Assembly (NCBI RefSeq): GCF_910592395.1
Contig: NC_088312.1
Coordinates: forward strand, 11,534,001-11,594,000
DNA length: 60,000 nt
Source: Lineus longissimus
Taxonomy: Eukaryota > Nemertea > Pilidiophora > Heteronemertea > Lineidae
Reading direction: 5' to 3'
Under the pieces are notes generated by a model that worked only from the letters and a program-made list of their open reading frames with translations, had not been told where the DNA came from and did no database searches. The position numbers were made by a program, and so were the translations under genes. Shown here one piece after another: positions 12,801 through 25,130 of this stretch. Position 1 is the first letter of the stretch; each line of letters opens with the position of its first letter.

Positions 12801-13360
12801 TACTCACTGGTAAGGCCATTGTCTTTGCTAGTCTCGACTCGACTCTGGTAGAGACAGACCATCTCTACCAGGGCCATTGTCTTCGCTAGTTTCTACTCAC
12901 TGGGAGAGATCTCTGTCAGGGCCATTGTCTTCGCTTGTTTCTACTCACTGGGAGAGATCTCTATCAGGGCCATTGTCTTCGCTAGTTTCTACTCACTGGT
13001 AGGGCCATTGTCTTTGCTAGTTTCTACTCTCTGGTAGAGACAGACCATCTCTACCAGGGCCATTGTCTTCGCTAGTTTCTACTCACTGGGAGAGATCTCT
13101 ACCAGGGCCATCGTCTTCGCTAGTTTCTACTCACTGGTAGAGACCGACCATCTCTACCAGGGCCATTGTCTTCGCTAGTTTCTACTCACTGGTAGAGATC
13201 TCTACCAGGGCCATCGTCTTCGCTAGTTTCTACTCACTGGTAGAGACCGACCATCTCTACTGGGGACTTTGTTGTGACAACTGGGCAAAGCTGTCTCAAA
13301 CAATACTATTGTCTTCGTTAGTTTCTACTTGCTTGTGGGAGACTGTCTACTAGGGACATT
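9896..13360. repeat. Large minisatellite with 109-bp and 55/35-bp units
   Basis: About 3.4 kb consists of variants of a unit containing CCATTGTCTTCGCTAGTTTC and ACCATCTCTACCAGGG. From about 10,080 to 10,700 the units alternate in 109-bp dimers (anchors at 10,164, 10,273 and 10,382). From about 11,100 the basic unit is 55 bp; a 35-bp form that lacks the 20-bp GAGACAGACCATCTCTACCA part is interspersed, and in 11.7-12.5 kb the two alternate as a 90-bp higher-order unit. The right edge frays into diverged units at 13,260-13,360. The long open frames in this region are by-products: 90 is a multiple of three. Confidence 0.95.
9952..10079. mobile_element. Small foldback (MITE-like) element inside the minisatellite edge
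   Basis: Arms of 39 bp at 9952-9990 and 10,041-10,079 are inverted copies of each other with about two mismatches (ACATTGGGTGATATGAATAA at the outer end). The loop is about 50 bp. Minisatellite-type sequence (GTCTTCACTAGTTTCTACCC) lies immediately to the left as well as to the right, so the element sits within the first units of the array. Confidence 0.7.
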
Positions 13361-15751
13361 GTCTAGATCAGCAGCCACCCTCACTCTCTTGCAACTAGCA
13401 ACAAAATAGAACAATCATTTATGAAAATTCTCTATATTCTTTTATTTCTACTTTTTTACAATAATTCCCATCAATGGTATAAACAAAAGAAAAACAAATT
13501 TATAGACGGAACTTTAATAGTTCAAAAAGACATGTTACTGTTTACTAAAGAGGGTCTATTGGCAGGAGTAAGGGGGAAAACATATTTATCGGTGGACTCC
13601 CTTGACTATTAATTAAAGTACACAATTAGGAAATGGGTCCCTTTGAGCAGCAAAAGATAAATTACTTGTCCTAGCCTGAGTGCCAAGTCTACAATGAGAT
13701 AGTAGAGTCACCTACCAGCAACTTTGTGGAACTTAATCTGGCCCACTTAACTCCTGCCTACAGTCACCCTTTAAGGAAAATGGTCATGATATTTTGTGTA
13801 CATAAGTTTAACATTTCCAGATGAAAGCATCCCGATATACATGTAAAAGGCAGACTTTGGGCTGGGTTGTTTGTACGGTTTTGAATGAACATCCCATGAA
13901 CCTCACTTTCTAAAAGAACCTTAATTACCCCAAAAACCGCCCATATTCTACCAGTTAGAACGGGAAACTTTCCAAGTAACATTCAATTGTCCTTGAGATA
14001 TAGGCCTACGGTGGGGTATGGACTTCTCAACATAATTTGAAATATAACATAAAGAACGATGACAATTATTAGAAACACTGTTCTCAATTGAACGAGACAA
14101 GGAACTTTTTATTACACAATGATTATATAACACAAACAAAAACAACCATTTTGTTGTTCTGTATGAAAAGCAAACAAAAAACTTGTTCACTTAATTATTC
14201 ACTACAATAGCAAGATATTTTTGTGTTTTTTTTAATAGAGAAAAAGAATTACAATCAACACTGTCTTCAAATGACTGCTAAACAAAAGCAGAATTTAATG
14301 GCTTTGAGTGAAATGAAAAGCAGGACTTCAAACTTATTCATGATGGCAAAATTCACATGGGAGGTGTGGGCCTTGTTTAATACTGAGAGGCAATTCTCTG
14401 AAATAAGAGGCCTGAAAAGATGAAGACAGCCTCTCTGATGGTTATACTCTGAAATAGAATTGTTCACCAGTCTTTATCATGGTTATGCAGGAACAACACT
14501 GAAAAATATCTGGCAGAATCGTTGACAGAACCTGAAAAACAAACACGTTATATGAACACATAAGGAAGAAAACAGAATTAATAGATTATGCAGGCTGAGA
14601 TTAGCATGCATTTTCTGCCCGCAGGATTTTGAAATGCTGTCAGGGATGTCGTCAGCTTAAATGGCCTCTGAGTAGTTGATTGTTTGTGCACAGTGTGGCA
14701 GCACCACTAGAATTGAAAATTTATTGTTTGTGCACAGGGTGGCAGCACCGCTAGACTTGCAATTAGAACAACACAAAATAACTAATTAAAACACAGTTGA
14801 ATTGAGAGAGAAAATCTACAAGAATTCTTTTCATTACCATAAGCCAAGAAATAAGGTAAAAAATCCACAAAACTTAGCAACAAGTCTGAGATAAAGATAC
14901 CAATCATCAAGTGACAAAACCATATCACTTCAAGTAAAGCCACAACTACAAGAACAGGTGGAACTATCTCACTAATAAAAAGGGCCTTTGCTGTAATGGC
15001 ACATCGCTTCGCAAGGAGTGGTGCGGAATCGAAAGCAAGAGATTTCGGAGGCATAATTTTTAGGCCCTGTGGCAGTTGGTGTCCACTTGACCTGACGCCA
15101 CTCATATATCAACTAAGAATATGACTCGCGACTAAAACTGAGAGATCAAGAAAAGTCTTCTAGGAATGAGGAGACTTGTGAGCTTCAACCAACATCTTGT
15201 TCATTGAAAGTGACGGACAGTTCAAGCCCACACGACCTGACCAGATCTTCTTGGTGAGAGATAGCGACCTAGCAAGGGGAAGAACGGACGTGCGTAATGG
15301 CAATCTTCTTGGTGAGAGATAGCGACCTAGCAAGGGGAAGAACTGAAGTGCGTAATGGCAGAGTTCATACGGTGTGTGAAGAAGTTGCGCAAATGTTGTT
15401 GTGGTAAACATTGCACCGCTTATGTATCTAACAAAAATACATTAATTGAGTGAAAATGAGTCTGTAACAAGCCGATAGTATGTATAAGCATAGATGAGGC
15501 ATGTGGACTCGACAGACATCGGTTTCCTCCTCGATGCCCAAGAACTGAAACAACAACACACAAGCAGATTCAATAAAACGAGCACTGAAGGCATTGCTGC
15601 AGATGCTTCCAAAAACCTTAATAAAATCTATCTGTACATAACCTTTATAATGCTTCCGCAGAACACTTATTTGACTGAACCTTAAAAGCCAAGGGGTCTC
15701 TCTATAGCCTGAATTTCTTTCCATTTCACTAAAACTGTCATGCCAGAGTCA
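13361..15751. other. Non-coding stretch between minisatellite and V31
   Basis: No supported exon. It holds an AT-rich segment at 13,400-14,580; a short tandem duplication at about 14,675-14,757 (TTGTTTGTGCACAG then GGTGGCAGCACC twice); and a 58-bp-period duplication at 15,246-15,360 (TCTTCTTGGTGAGAGATAGC at 15,246 and 15,304). The sequence CTGCCTACAGTCACCCTTTAAGG at 13,755 matches the end of the MITE listed at 16,199 and is probably a fragment of the same family. It includes the 3' UTR of V31 if that exon is used. Confidence 0.4.
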
Positions 15752-16099
15752 TCAATGGTAATTGTGGTGGTTCTTCATATGAAGCTTTAAAGGATCAATC
15801 TGAGTGAAGTCCTTCCCACAAATAGAGCACAGATATGGTTTCTCTCCTGTATGGACCCTAAAATGACGTTTCAGCTTGCTCTTCTCATTGAAACGTTTCC
15901 CACAACTTTCACAAACAAATGGCTTCTCTCCAGTATGCAGACGTAAATGGGCAGTAAAGTTACTTTTCTGCGCATATGTTTTACCACATAAGTCGCATAC
16001 AAACTTTGTTCTCCTATAAACACCAAACTCATCACATCGTGTCTTCCTCCTAGGCCTCCTTCGCTTTGGGACACAGTCTTTATTTTCCCCATTATCAAA
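15752..16099 (-). CDS. V31: terminal exon with three C2H2 zinc fingers
   Basis: Acceptor CTTTTCAG at 16,100-16,102; phase 0; 115 residues to the stop. A basic leader (KRRRPRRKTR, a likely nuclear signal) precedes three fingers in sequence, linked by TGEKPF/TGEKPY. Residues at helix positions -1/2/3/6 are QSNA, ESKR and QDPL. All eight Cys/His ligands of fingers 1-2 are present and finger 3 ends HMKNHH. This is the last intact exon of the array in transcription order. Role: sequence-specific DNA binding in the nucleus, inferred from the fold. Confidence 0.85.
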   Translation of the reverse strand, partial: FDNGENKDCVPKRRRPRRKTRCDEFGVYRRTKFVCDLCGKTYAQKSNFTAHLRLHTGEKPFVCESCGKRFNEKSKLKRHFRVHTGEKPYLCSICGKDFTQIDPLKLHMKNHHNYH

Positions 16100-16198
16100 C
16101 TGAAAAGATGCAATGATAAACTTTGTTAGTAACATCTAAGTTGAACTGCGCCTCCATTATCTGAGACCGGTGTAGGATTAAGCAATGACCAGACAGTC

Positions 16199-16420
16199 TT
16201 AAGGGAACAACATAGGCAGCAGCTAGGCAGGCAAGATAAAGTTACACAAAGTCGCCAATATGGGTCTCCCACATCTCACAGTACGTCAAAATGATTGACG
16301 CTTGTACGAGGAATATATTTAGTGCTGAATCTGACATGACCCAGGGCCCTTACTGCGTATATTCGTCACCTGAAGATGGCCAAATTAGCCCCTCTGCTCC
16401 TGTCTATAGTCCCCCTTTAA
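16199..16420. mobile_element. MITE, copy 1
   Basis: About 220 bp with imperfect inverted ends: TTAAGGGAACAACATAGGCA on the left against the complement of CTGTCTATAGTCCCCCTTTAA on the right. A second copy at 52,179-52,369 matches along its whole length with small indels. It lies in the intron between V30 and V31 and encodes nothing. Confidence 0.75.
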
Positions 16421-16819
16421 ACCAACACCACTGAAACACATAAAAATACTACAAGACATGCAACACCCAAGAGAATCAATTTTGAAAAAATGTCTTCCAC
16501 AGATGTTGCACATGTGACACATGTCTTGTAAGAATACCCATTATTGCCTTTAAATTGAGAAAAGGTTGTGCATGAAAGGGCCATAACAAAGGGCTGTAAC
16601 AACTACATAGAACAAGTCAAAGCCTGCAAAACCTCGCTATCAACTATGGATCGCTTTCAACTCAAACTGCTTAAATGAAACCCTCACAACCTACGTACGA
16701 GTAATGTAGAGTGGTTTTTCTCTTTAATTCTTGTGAATAGGCTGAAAAAGATTGTCTTTGACATCAACGCAAATATCAGACTACAACACTATGGAGCCTG
16801 GGTAATCACTTCATGGATA

Positions 16820-17125
16820 TTCACCTTATGCACTCTCAGGTGAGGTCTCTGATTAAAACCTCTCCAACAAACAGTACAAATATGGATTGGATCATTCTGT
16901 GATGATTCAGATTACCCTTGTTGGCAAAACTTTTCCGAGAGTATTTGAAATATCACAGTCATACGGTTTCTCTCCTGTGTGTGTCCGCATATTGAACTTT
17001 CAAGTTGGTGACCAATTTGTTGCAGATGTCGCAGAAGTACTTGGCCTTGTCTCCAATGCCTGTGTCTTCTTGAAACACACCACCACCACAAGGTTGACAT
17101 TTCCTCCGCTTTGGGACACCCCTTG
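16820..17125 (-). pseudogene. Relict zinc-finger exon with several frameshifts
   Basis: On the minus strand a leader VPKRRKCQPCGG resembles the basic leader of V31. It is followed by pieces of three fingers in different frames: YFCDICNKLVTNLKVQ, then [13 protein letters not shown], then CTVCWRGFNQRPHLRVHK. At least three frameshifts separate them. No clean acceptor was found. This is a dead copy related to V31. Confidence 0.75.
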
Positions 17126-17655
17126 AATGCATCTCAACCCAATCGGCAAAAGATTCAATGAGACATTACGTTATCAAATTTTGATAATGCAATGGAAGGG
17201 TATATATGCAATTTCGTCATACATGTACACGGACTTGAGTCATACCGGTAGATCTTGCTGAAAATCTTCCCCACAGACCAGAAGAAAAGAGTTGTTGGCA
17301 TTTCAAAAATAACAACTGATGTCATAATGAAGTGACTTCACGATAAAACGATGCCCATACAAGTAACCCAATATTTTTCAAAATGTTCTTCCAATGAAAT
17401 GATAATCACCCAACAGAGAATAATCAACCTGAAGAGAACACAGCACCGAGACCAAATGCTTGTAATTCAAATGATAACACCCTATGTAAGGACCGATAGC
17501 AGCTGCGAGAGTCCAGACATAATCAACATCATATTCATACATTGACCAGAACAGCCATGTCCAAGTGACGTTATAGTCCCCAATTGTAGGAACTATACAA
17601 CCAAAACAACAATCAGAATAAAAATCAAGCGTCTCCAAACTCACAAAACACATCA

Positions 17656-18006
17656 CTACATCTTCATATGCACTACCATATGTGACCTTAAGGTACCATT
17701 GCGATTAAAAGCTTTCCCACAAATTGAACACACAAATGGTTTCTCTCCTGTATGGATCATCCTATGACGCTGCATAACAATCTTCTGGGAAAAACGCTTC
17801 CCGCAAAAATCACACATGTGTGGTTTCTCTTGTGCATGGGCCAGCAAATGGGCTGGCATGTTGTCGAAGTTTCTATTACAAATACTGCAGAAGTTCTCAT
17901 CCCTCATACTGCCAAGTTTTGGATCATCTTCAATGTCTCGTATCTGACTTTCAGGCTGATTCCTCCCTCGGACTGAACTGTTGTCTTGTATTCTTCCGCT
18001 CCATAT
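17656..18006 (-). CDS. V30: terminal exon with three C2H2 zinc fingers
   Basis: Acceptor TTCTCTTCAG at 18,007-18,009; phase 0; 116 residues. The leader is about 43 residues, rich in Asp, Arg and Gln. Finger 1 is short, with only nine residues between the second Cys and the first His (CSIC...AHLLAH), so its fold is doubtful. Fingers 2 and 3 are canonical, with helix residues QIVR and RGTS. The linkers are AQEKPH (atypical, the usual TGEKP is changed) and TGEKPF. Confidence 0.82.
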   Translation of the reverse strand: MWSGRIQDNSSVRGRNQPESQIRDIEDDPKLGSMRDENFCSICNRNFDNMPAHLLAHAQEKPHMCDFCGKRFSQKIVMQRHRMIHTGEKPFVCSICGKAFNRNGTLRSHMVVHMKM

Positions 18007-18367
18007 CTGAAGAGAATCAACAAAGAAGAGGTAAATACTTGGAACGCTTATTTCAAATATTGGGGATTATTGAAAAGTCCCGCATGAACGGAGGCTAAAA
18101 ATACCGGTACAATATTTTTGGGCTGAACAAAACACATTCATGATTTTGGAAAGCCCAGGCTGAAAAGGCTTGGAAACAGCTATAAACACCAATAAGAATT
18201 AAAATAAAGACTGGTCTTTATCATTTCGCGATGGTGGTAATTAAGGACCTTTTGACTGAAACAAGGAATGCCCAGTTAGGAGCAGCAAAGTTATTCCTGT
18301 AGTAATATCAAACCTGTCAAATGGAAAAAACAACATAACATTTATATAGACCCATTAAGATTATGTA

Positions 18368-18780
<413 letters not shown>

Positions 18781-19089
18781 TTAAAGTTGCAATTTCAGAT
18801 GTACAACCATGTGCTGCCTCAGATGAGATGTCTGCGTGAATGCTTTGCTACATATGTCACATTTATATGGTTTTTCTCCTGTGTGGGTCCTTATGTGCTT
18901 TCGTAAATCACACCTCTGATAAGCCGAATAACTGCAAAAATCACACTTGAAGGGGCGGTCCACCTGGTGGCTTCTTCTATGAACTCTCATCTCCGCATAA
19001 TCAAGCGCACTATATCCACAAACCTGACACATCGTCGAATAATTCTTCCTGATTTTGGTCAAAGTTTCTATTGGTGATGTTGAGACACG
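18781..19089 (-). CDS. V29: terminal exon with three C2H2 zinc fingers
   Basis: Acceptor TGTATTTACAG at 19,090-19,092; phase 0; 102 residues. Finger 1 (helix DAEV) and finger 2 (QCDK) have the tyrosine/alanine-rich GYSA and SYSA hairpins seen in fingers of the CTCF/ZNF-like type; finger 3 is QSHQ. The first linker is QVDRPFK, not TGEKP; the second is TGEKPY. The last finger has been copied twice immediately downstream (18,368-18,780). Confidence 0.85.
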   Translation of the reverse strand, partial: RVSTSPIETLTKIRKNYSTMCQVCGYSALDYAEMRVHRRSHQVDRPFKCDFCSYSAYQRCDLRKHIRTHTGEKPYKCDICSKAFTQTSHLRQHMVVHLKLQL

Positions 19090-19429
19090 CTGTAAATACA
19101 TGAAGGATTAGAATTATCATTGGAGTTATTGTATTCTGACTATTAAGAACAATAGGAGGTAAAATATAGAGCCTGTAACTTCTTTTGATGAAGAGCCCAA
19201 AAATTCTGGAAATTACAAAGAAGAAAACTTAGTTATCATTAGATGGATCCTATTGGAAGAAAGTTAAGTCAAACTCCATCACGCCACTGGAGGACGTTAT
19301 CCATTAAGAATCATGATGCCCCACAAATATTTCAGAAGAGTAGATACGCACAACACCTTGCTATGAAACATTTGCCCCATTTTCTGCCATATGAACTATC
19401 TATAAGTCACTTTAGTGTTCCACACACAT

Positions 19430-19525
19430 AACCACAACTGCAGATTTCACAGGTATATGGTTTCTGTCCCGTATGGATCCGAAAATGAACTTGAACTACA
19501 CTTCAGGTTCAAACAACAAAACAAG
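19430..19525 (-). pseudogene. Single-finger relict
   Basis: A minus-strand fragment reads VQVHFRIHTGQKPYTCEICS, then loses the finger pattern (CGYVCGT). It resembles the linker region of V28, which lies just upstream, and is probably a partial duplicate. Confidence 0.6.
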
Positions 19526-19542
19526 TTGCAAAAATCTTCCTG

Positions 19543-19851
19543 CTACGGAAAATTAGTTCTATTTTCTGACATATGAACAATCATGTGTCTTCTCAATGTT
19601 CCGCTCTGAGCAAAACCCTTCCCACAGATTTGACAGGCATGTGGTTTCTCTCCTGTGTGGATTCTCATATGAACTTTAAGTTCACTTCTGTACGAGCAGG
19701 ACACACCACAAAGATCACACTCATAGGGTTTTTGCCCCATGTGTTTCTTCAAATGGGCTTGGAGGCTTTCCGGTCTTTGAGCAATCCATCCACAAAATTG
19801 GCATTTCAACTGACTTCTCTGGAGCGTCGCATCTTGTGTTGAGTTAATGAA
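19543..19851 (-). CDS. V28: terminal exon with three C2H2 zinc fingers
   Basis: Acceptor TGTATTTACAG at 19,852-19,854; phase 0; 102 residues. Helix residues are REAS-like (R/E/S/A at -1/2/3/6), YSEV and QGTR. Linkers are MGQKPY and TGEKPH, the first departing from consensus. The tail after finger 3 is MSENRTNFP. All zinc ligands are present. Confidence 0.85.
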   Translation of the reverse strand, partial: FINSTQDATLQRSQLKCQFCGWIAQRPESLQAHLKKHMGQKPYECDLCGVSCSYRSELKVHMRIHTGEKPHACQICGKGFAQSGTLRRHMIVHMSENRTNFP

Positions 19852-20172
19852 CTGTAAATACAGAAAAGTAATAAAATCATTAAAGTTTTGAAGTAATTAT
19901 TTTTTTTAATTGGGGTCAAATCTGAAACAAACAGCACAAAAATCATCAACCTAAAAACAGTAATGTAATTCTTTTCAGTCTATTGCAGCATGCATCGATG
20001 ACGCTCTGGACCAAAACACAGGTCGTTCAAAGTAAAATGATCAAAAACTAGAAAACGTCGCAATATTATCCAATTTTGGTCTGACTTGACATAGAAGATC
20101 CAATCCAAAATCCACGATTTGAGAGTGACAACGATTATTTTGTAATTTGATTACTCCATGACAAACTGATCG

Positions 20173-20472
20173 TCATTTGAAATGAGTTATCATGTGTATT
20201 TTCAAATTCTGGCTCTGAATAAATCCTTTCCCACATATCTTGCAAAGAAAGGGTTTCTCTCCAGTATGCGTTCGTCTGTGTCTGCTGTGGTCCCCCTTTT
20301 GCGCAAATGCTTTGTTGCAAAATTCACATTTATATGGACGTTCTTGTGTATGTTTCCTCATGTGGACTTTGAGACTACTTGGAGATTTTGATGATAGGTC
20401 ACAAATAGGGCAGTAAAGTTTCCTAAAATCTGGTCTTGAACATCTATCTGGGAGTCTTGTAGGTTGCATGAT
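20173..20472 (-). CDS. V27: terminal exon with three C2H2 zinc fingers
   Basis: Acceptor TTGTATTTACAG at 20,473-20,475; phase 0; 99 residues. Helix residues are SSSV, QGDR and QQNI. The first finger has the DLSSKSPSS hairpin, as in the GALSKH/GAFSQH fingers of V22-V23, which suggests common origin. Linkers TQERPY and TGEKPF. The protein stops two residues after the last ligand His (HFK). Confidence 0.85.
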   Translation of the reverse strand: MMQPTRLPDRCSRPDFRKLYCPICDLSSKSPSSLKVHMRKHTQERPYKCEFCNKAFAQKGDHSRHRRTHTGEKPFLCKICGKGFIQSQNLKIHMITHFK

Positions 20473-20474
20473 CT

Positions 20475-21128
20475 GTAAATACAAAACAACTTGTCATTAT
20501 TAGATGTTACATGATTATTACATTATTACATGATACTCAAGATATATGTCCATGCTCACACACAATTATTCAATAACTTTGTGTCGAGCAATTTGATTGG
20601 CCAACCGTTTATGATGGTGCGTCTGACGGATTTCCTGGCCCTTGATATCGGCGGTGAAAGGAGGAGACTTCAGGACTGATATTCACCGCCGATAATTCGG
20701 CATGACACAAGGGGATCTTTTCAAAGCTCTGAAATCTAAAATCTCTTGATTGCTACCATATCTAGAACCAATTCTCAACAGCATTCAGGCATTATGCCAT
20801 CTTAATAACAGAAATAGTACTTTAGGCCAGATGACTTATATTGAAAACCTCTGGAGAAGGTATCATTGCATTGAGAGAAGGAAGGAAACCACACAATCGC
20901 AGAGCGTGCAGTGCTTATCAACTAACGTAAGAAACAGGCTGATGAACAATTGTCAACTGAACCATAACCTCAGATCCCTGGTGATGAAGACAGTTTTAAA
21001 ATCGTTTTTAATCTACAATTTCACAATAACAACAAACCAAAAACTTGGCATAAATAACACAAACCCAGGCCAATGGAATAGATAAGGGGAAATCAAAAGA
21101 CAAAATTACACCGATGGAGGCAAACAGC
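20475..21128. other. Intronic stretch with an inverted repeat
   Basis: No exon between V27 and the 21.1 kb pseudoexon. At 20,648-20,692 the words ATCGGCGGTGAA and TTCACCGCCGAT form a 12-bp perfect inverted pair around a 20-bp loop; this could fold as a hairpin in RNA or be the core of a dispersed repeat. Confidence 0.4.
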
Positions 21129-21425
<297 letters not shown>

Positions 21426-21755
21426 CTGGAAGTACAAAAAGAAATCAGAAACCTCGTTGATTGTTTTAAAATGTTTCGGGTGAAAAGAAATTAAATCCCA
21501 TGTTGATAACAGACAGTTGGCAACCTGAAAACTTCTCTTTGTGTTCTAGGAGAAGTTGAGTGGAATCAAAACATATCATTCATCACTGGAACATACCGTG
21601 ACGGCTATCCTGAGCCGGCACCATGCAAGTTAGCTAGCGTGGTACTAGACACTGGTTCCAAAATCAGTATCAGGCCAAGAGTGAGGTAGTGCTACACAAA
21701 ACTGACTCTTGAAGAGAAGACCCGAAAACACCACAGTACATCCTCCCTGAGGAAA

Positions 21756-22061
21756 TCACTTCAAATGAACCAACATATGTGATCTCATGTTCCCACTCTG
21801 AGTAAATCCTTTACCACAAATTCTACATTTAAATGGTTTATCTCCTGTATGGATTCGCATGTGTTTTGTCAGACCACCATTCTGTGAGAATGTTTTGTTA
21901 CAAATCACACATCTAAAGGGATGTCCTCCAGAAAGTGTTGGCATGCCGACTTGCTGATTTCTTAAAACATCAGTAGGTGGATATCCATGGGCTGGAAACT
22001 GTGTTTGATGCACCTCTGCTGATGCTATTGACTTTGGTGGACCACGAGTGCCCCTCACAAA
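21756..22061 (-). CDS. V26: terminal exon with two C2H2 zinc fingers
   Basis: Acceptor TGTACTTCCAG at 22,062-22,064; phase 0; 101 residues. A leader of about 50 residues rich in Pro and Gly precedes two fingers with helix residues QGGK and QGNS, linked by TGDKPF. Sister of V25 (22.4 kb) and of the dead copy at 21.1 kb: all share NKTF/SKTF, the CRICGKGF hairpin and the HMLVHLK end. Confidence 0.87.
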   Translation of the reverse strand, partial: FVRGTRGPPKSIASAEVHQTQFPAHGYPPTDVLRNQQVGMPTLSGGHPFRCVICNKTFSQNGGLTKHMRIHTGDKPFKCRICGKGFTQSGNMRSHMLVHLK

Positions 22062-22269
22062 CTGGAAGTACAAAAATAATTTCTCTGATCAGATACGTGC
22101 CACGTTGATATGAATAGTAAGAAGTTGCAGGTCGGAAACAAGCAAGACTCTGGATGACATCTACATGATCTACAATGCTACAAATTGTATGAATAAAACA
22201 TTCTAGGAATATGATAGACCAATACAAGTAGTCTACAGAAATGTTATCAACGACTCATCCTTGATATGA

Positions 22270-22569
<300 letters not shown>

Positions 22570-22879
22570 TCAATTTTTTAAAGTTGTTAAGGGTTGGGTT
22601 AATCAAAATTGCATGTTGCCCAGTCTGGGACTGAAAACATCACGTGGAATACCTCAGTCCAATTTCTTATACTATAATACAACTGCAGCTCCAAAGGATA
22701 TTGCAATCAAGTCGAAGTTGTAGCACCTGATCTGCAGTTTACCGAGACACACCAATAACCATCAAGAATTGAAGAGAAAACCTCAGAATATATATAATCA
22801 GCCGATGACAGTCACTGGGACTATGGTAATGTGCAAGAAAAAATAGTGAAACAGTCTACCGCCCAAGAAAAACACAAGA

Positions 22880-23130
22880 GAAGAAGGCATATGAATACTG
22901 ATGGTGGTTTTATAAAGCGCTTTTTCACTGACCAGGGTCTGTATCAAAGCGTTCAGGGCCATTCACACTATTGCTATAATAGGTCTCCATACTCAGGGGT
23001 ATCAGTGGCAGCCGTCATTTCAGCTCTCACCTGAACTTGACCAGGGAAGAAGGGGACCAGACAGAGGTTAAAACCCACAACCCTTCGAAATCAGACAACT
23101 AGCCAGTAAGCCACGGGACCACCCTCCATA
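22880..23130 (-). mobile_element. tRNA-derived SINE
   Basis: On the minus strand, starting near 23,130, the sequence has a tRNA-like head: an A-box-like TGGCTTACTGG and, about 35 bases later, a B-box-like GGGTTTTAACC (degenerate GGTTCGAACC). The body is unrelated to tRNA. A stretch at 30,650-30,900 shares the body words (GACCAAGACCTGTATCAAAG and AACCAGACCAAG), so the family is dispersed. Confidence 0.6.
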
Positions 23131-23189
23131 CAACATTGCATTTTTGCATGACCTAAAACTGAGCCCAAGCTAGGTTCTGACATGAATTT

Positions 23190-23473
<284 letters not shown>

Positions 23474-23898
23474 CTGCAAATAGAAAAAAGATCTTGCTCT
23501 CTTAAGTTACAGTGGATATACAGTTCTTGTCAACCATACTGGCCTCCGTAGCCTTCATAGGCAACCAGTCCAGAAGAATGAAAGAACTGAAACCTTCAAG
23601 GAACAGTATAGGACCACCTTTGAGTTGAAACTCCCCATAACCAACCTAATCCCCAGCTATGAGCAAAAGGCATGCTGAAGACGGAAGCATCTGGCCAATT
23701 TGTGCATAACTGCGCCGCTATATGCAAAATAACTGATACTGAGAATGCAGAAGATGAAAATTTTTCAAATACATTTGTAATTTGGTACCACCTCATAATG
23801 CCCGCATAGTACCAATTACTTGGCCCACACAATAATCCTTGGCCAGCCAGAAATGGGGGTGGCGATTCATTTTATGATAGCTCGAAGATATAGTGAAT

Positions 23899-24177
23899 CT
23901 ATTTTTTTAGATGCCTAATTACATGTTTTATCAATGATGAACTCTGAGAGAAGCCTCGTCCACAAAATTTACAGATATATGGTTTCTCGCCTGTATGAAT
24001 ACGCAAATGTTTCGTAAGATCACCCTTTTGTGAACACCTTTTATTACAAATTTCACATATATATTGGCGTTTTCTTGAATTTGACCCCAGGATTCTTGAA
24101 ATAGGACATTGCGGTTTGTTCACATCAGTGGCTGCTATTCTTGACTCCACTGGATGCCTAGTCCGCAATGATAACAA
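23899..24177 (-). CDS. V24: terminal exon with two C2H2 zinc fingers
   Basis: Acceptor TGTATTTGCAG at 24,178-24,180; phase 0; 92 residues. The leader of about 40 residues ends in basic SRKRQ. Helix residues are QGDK and QSSK; linker TGEKPY. Finger 1 has Cys instead of the usual Phe in the hairpin (NKRCS), which may weaken packing. Confidence 0.85.
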   Translation of the reverse strand: MLSLRTRHPVESRIAATDVNKPQCPISRILGSNSRKRQYICEICNKRCSQKGDLTKHLRIHTGEKPYICKFCGRGFSQSSSLIKHVIRHLKK

Positions 24178-25130
24178 CTGCAAATACAAAAAACAAGGTC
24201 ATCTTAGGCCAAATCTACTTTATTATAATTTTAATGGAACACTTGGCAGTGAATCAAAAATCTGAAAATGAAATAAAATTACTTTTAATTTTGAATTCTT
24301 GGAGAAAATGTGTTCCACGACTTTTAGTAAACAAGTGCTTGAGTGAGAATGTGCATGTGAAGTTGTTACGGTATACTACATGTCCATTCGGGTAAAGCCA
24401 AGTGAAGCAGAAAATGGCTATTCACAAAGTAACAATCAAAACATCATTTTTTCCAAGAACTACGAATGCCATAAGGGCGCCATTAACGATTCGTTTCATG
24501 GAGAGATAATTTTCAAACTAGAATTGTCAGTTGAGTCTTGCCAGACTCTGGAGTCTCCGGCTATAGGGGGGGGGGTGGTGCTGTTCAATTCTTTACATGT
24601 ATTGCTCAGTGTATTTCCATACGCATCTTCCACCGGGGACGATGTTGATCAAGGAATTCCCCGGGGTATCAACACCCTGCCATCTGACGGTGGCCAGCGG
24701 TACCAGGCTATGATGTTCAGCTATGATTTGTGGCGAAATAACTGATCAAATAGCGGTATCAAAATAAGGGCTGATCGAGTTTCAATACTAGGCGCAGAAA
24801 TATTACAATACGAGACAATCGGAAGCAAGGGAAAGAACACTTTCAGAATAATTTCCTTTATTGGTATTGCTGTAAGCGGCGAGTTCCGTGAGGTTTGTTC
24901 TATGCCGTTTCACATGCATACCTCTGTGTATTTTCATACGGGACATCATATTGGAATCCAGACTGTTCAGTTCGCGGACAAGGTTGAATCTAGCTACCAT
25001 TTGCAGTGCATTCCACGTCCACCTGGGACGAGTATGCCGGAATAATTTTTTGGGGAGAAGAATCGCTACTAATATAGATGTTCCAGCTCAAAGCTGGAGA
25101 TTAACAAGATTTTGTTTCTCAATGATGTTA
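24178..25130. other. Intron between V23 and V24
   Basis: No exon with supported edges. A minus-strand frame at 24,880-24,990 reads SNMMSRMKIHRGMHVKRH, which keeps the helix-like half of a finger without any Cys pair, so it may be an old relict. A run of nine G lies near 24,567. Confidence 0.35.

Noticed and set aside
13421-13612. Plus-strand frame starting MKILYILLFLLFYN that looks like a signal peptide
   Set aside because: It is in an AT-rich stretch, lacks cleavage-site context, domain, promoter and splice partners; hydrophobic starts arise easily from T-rich DNA.
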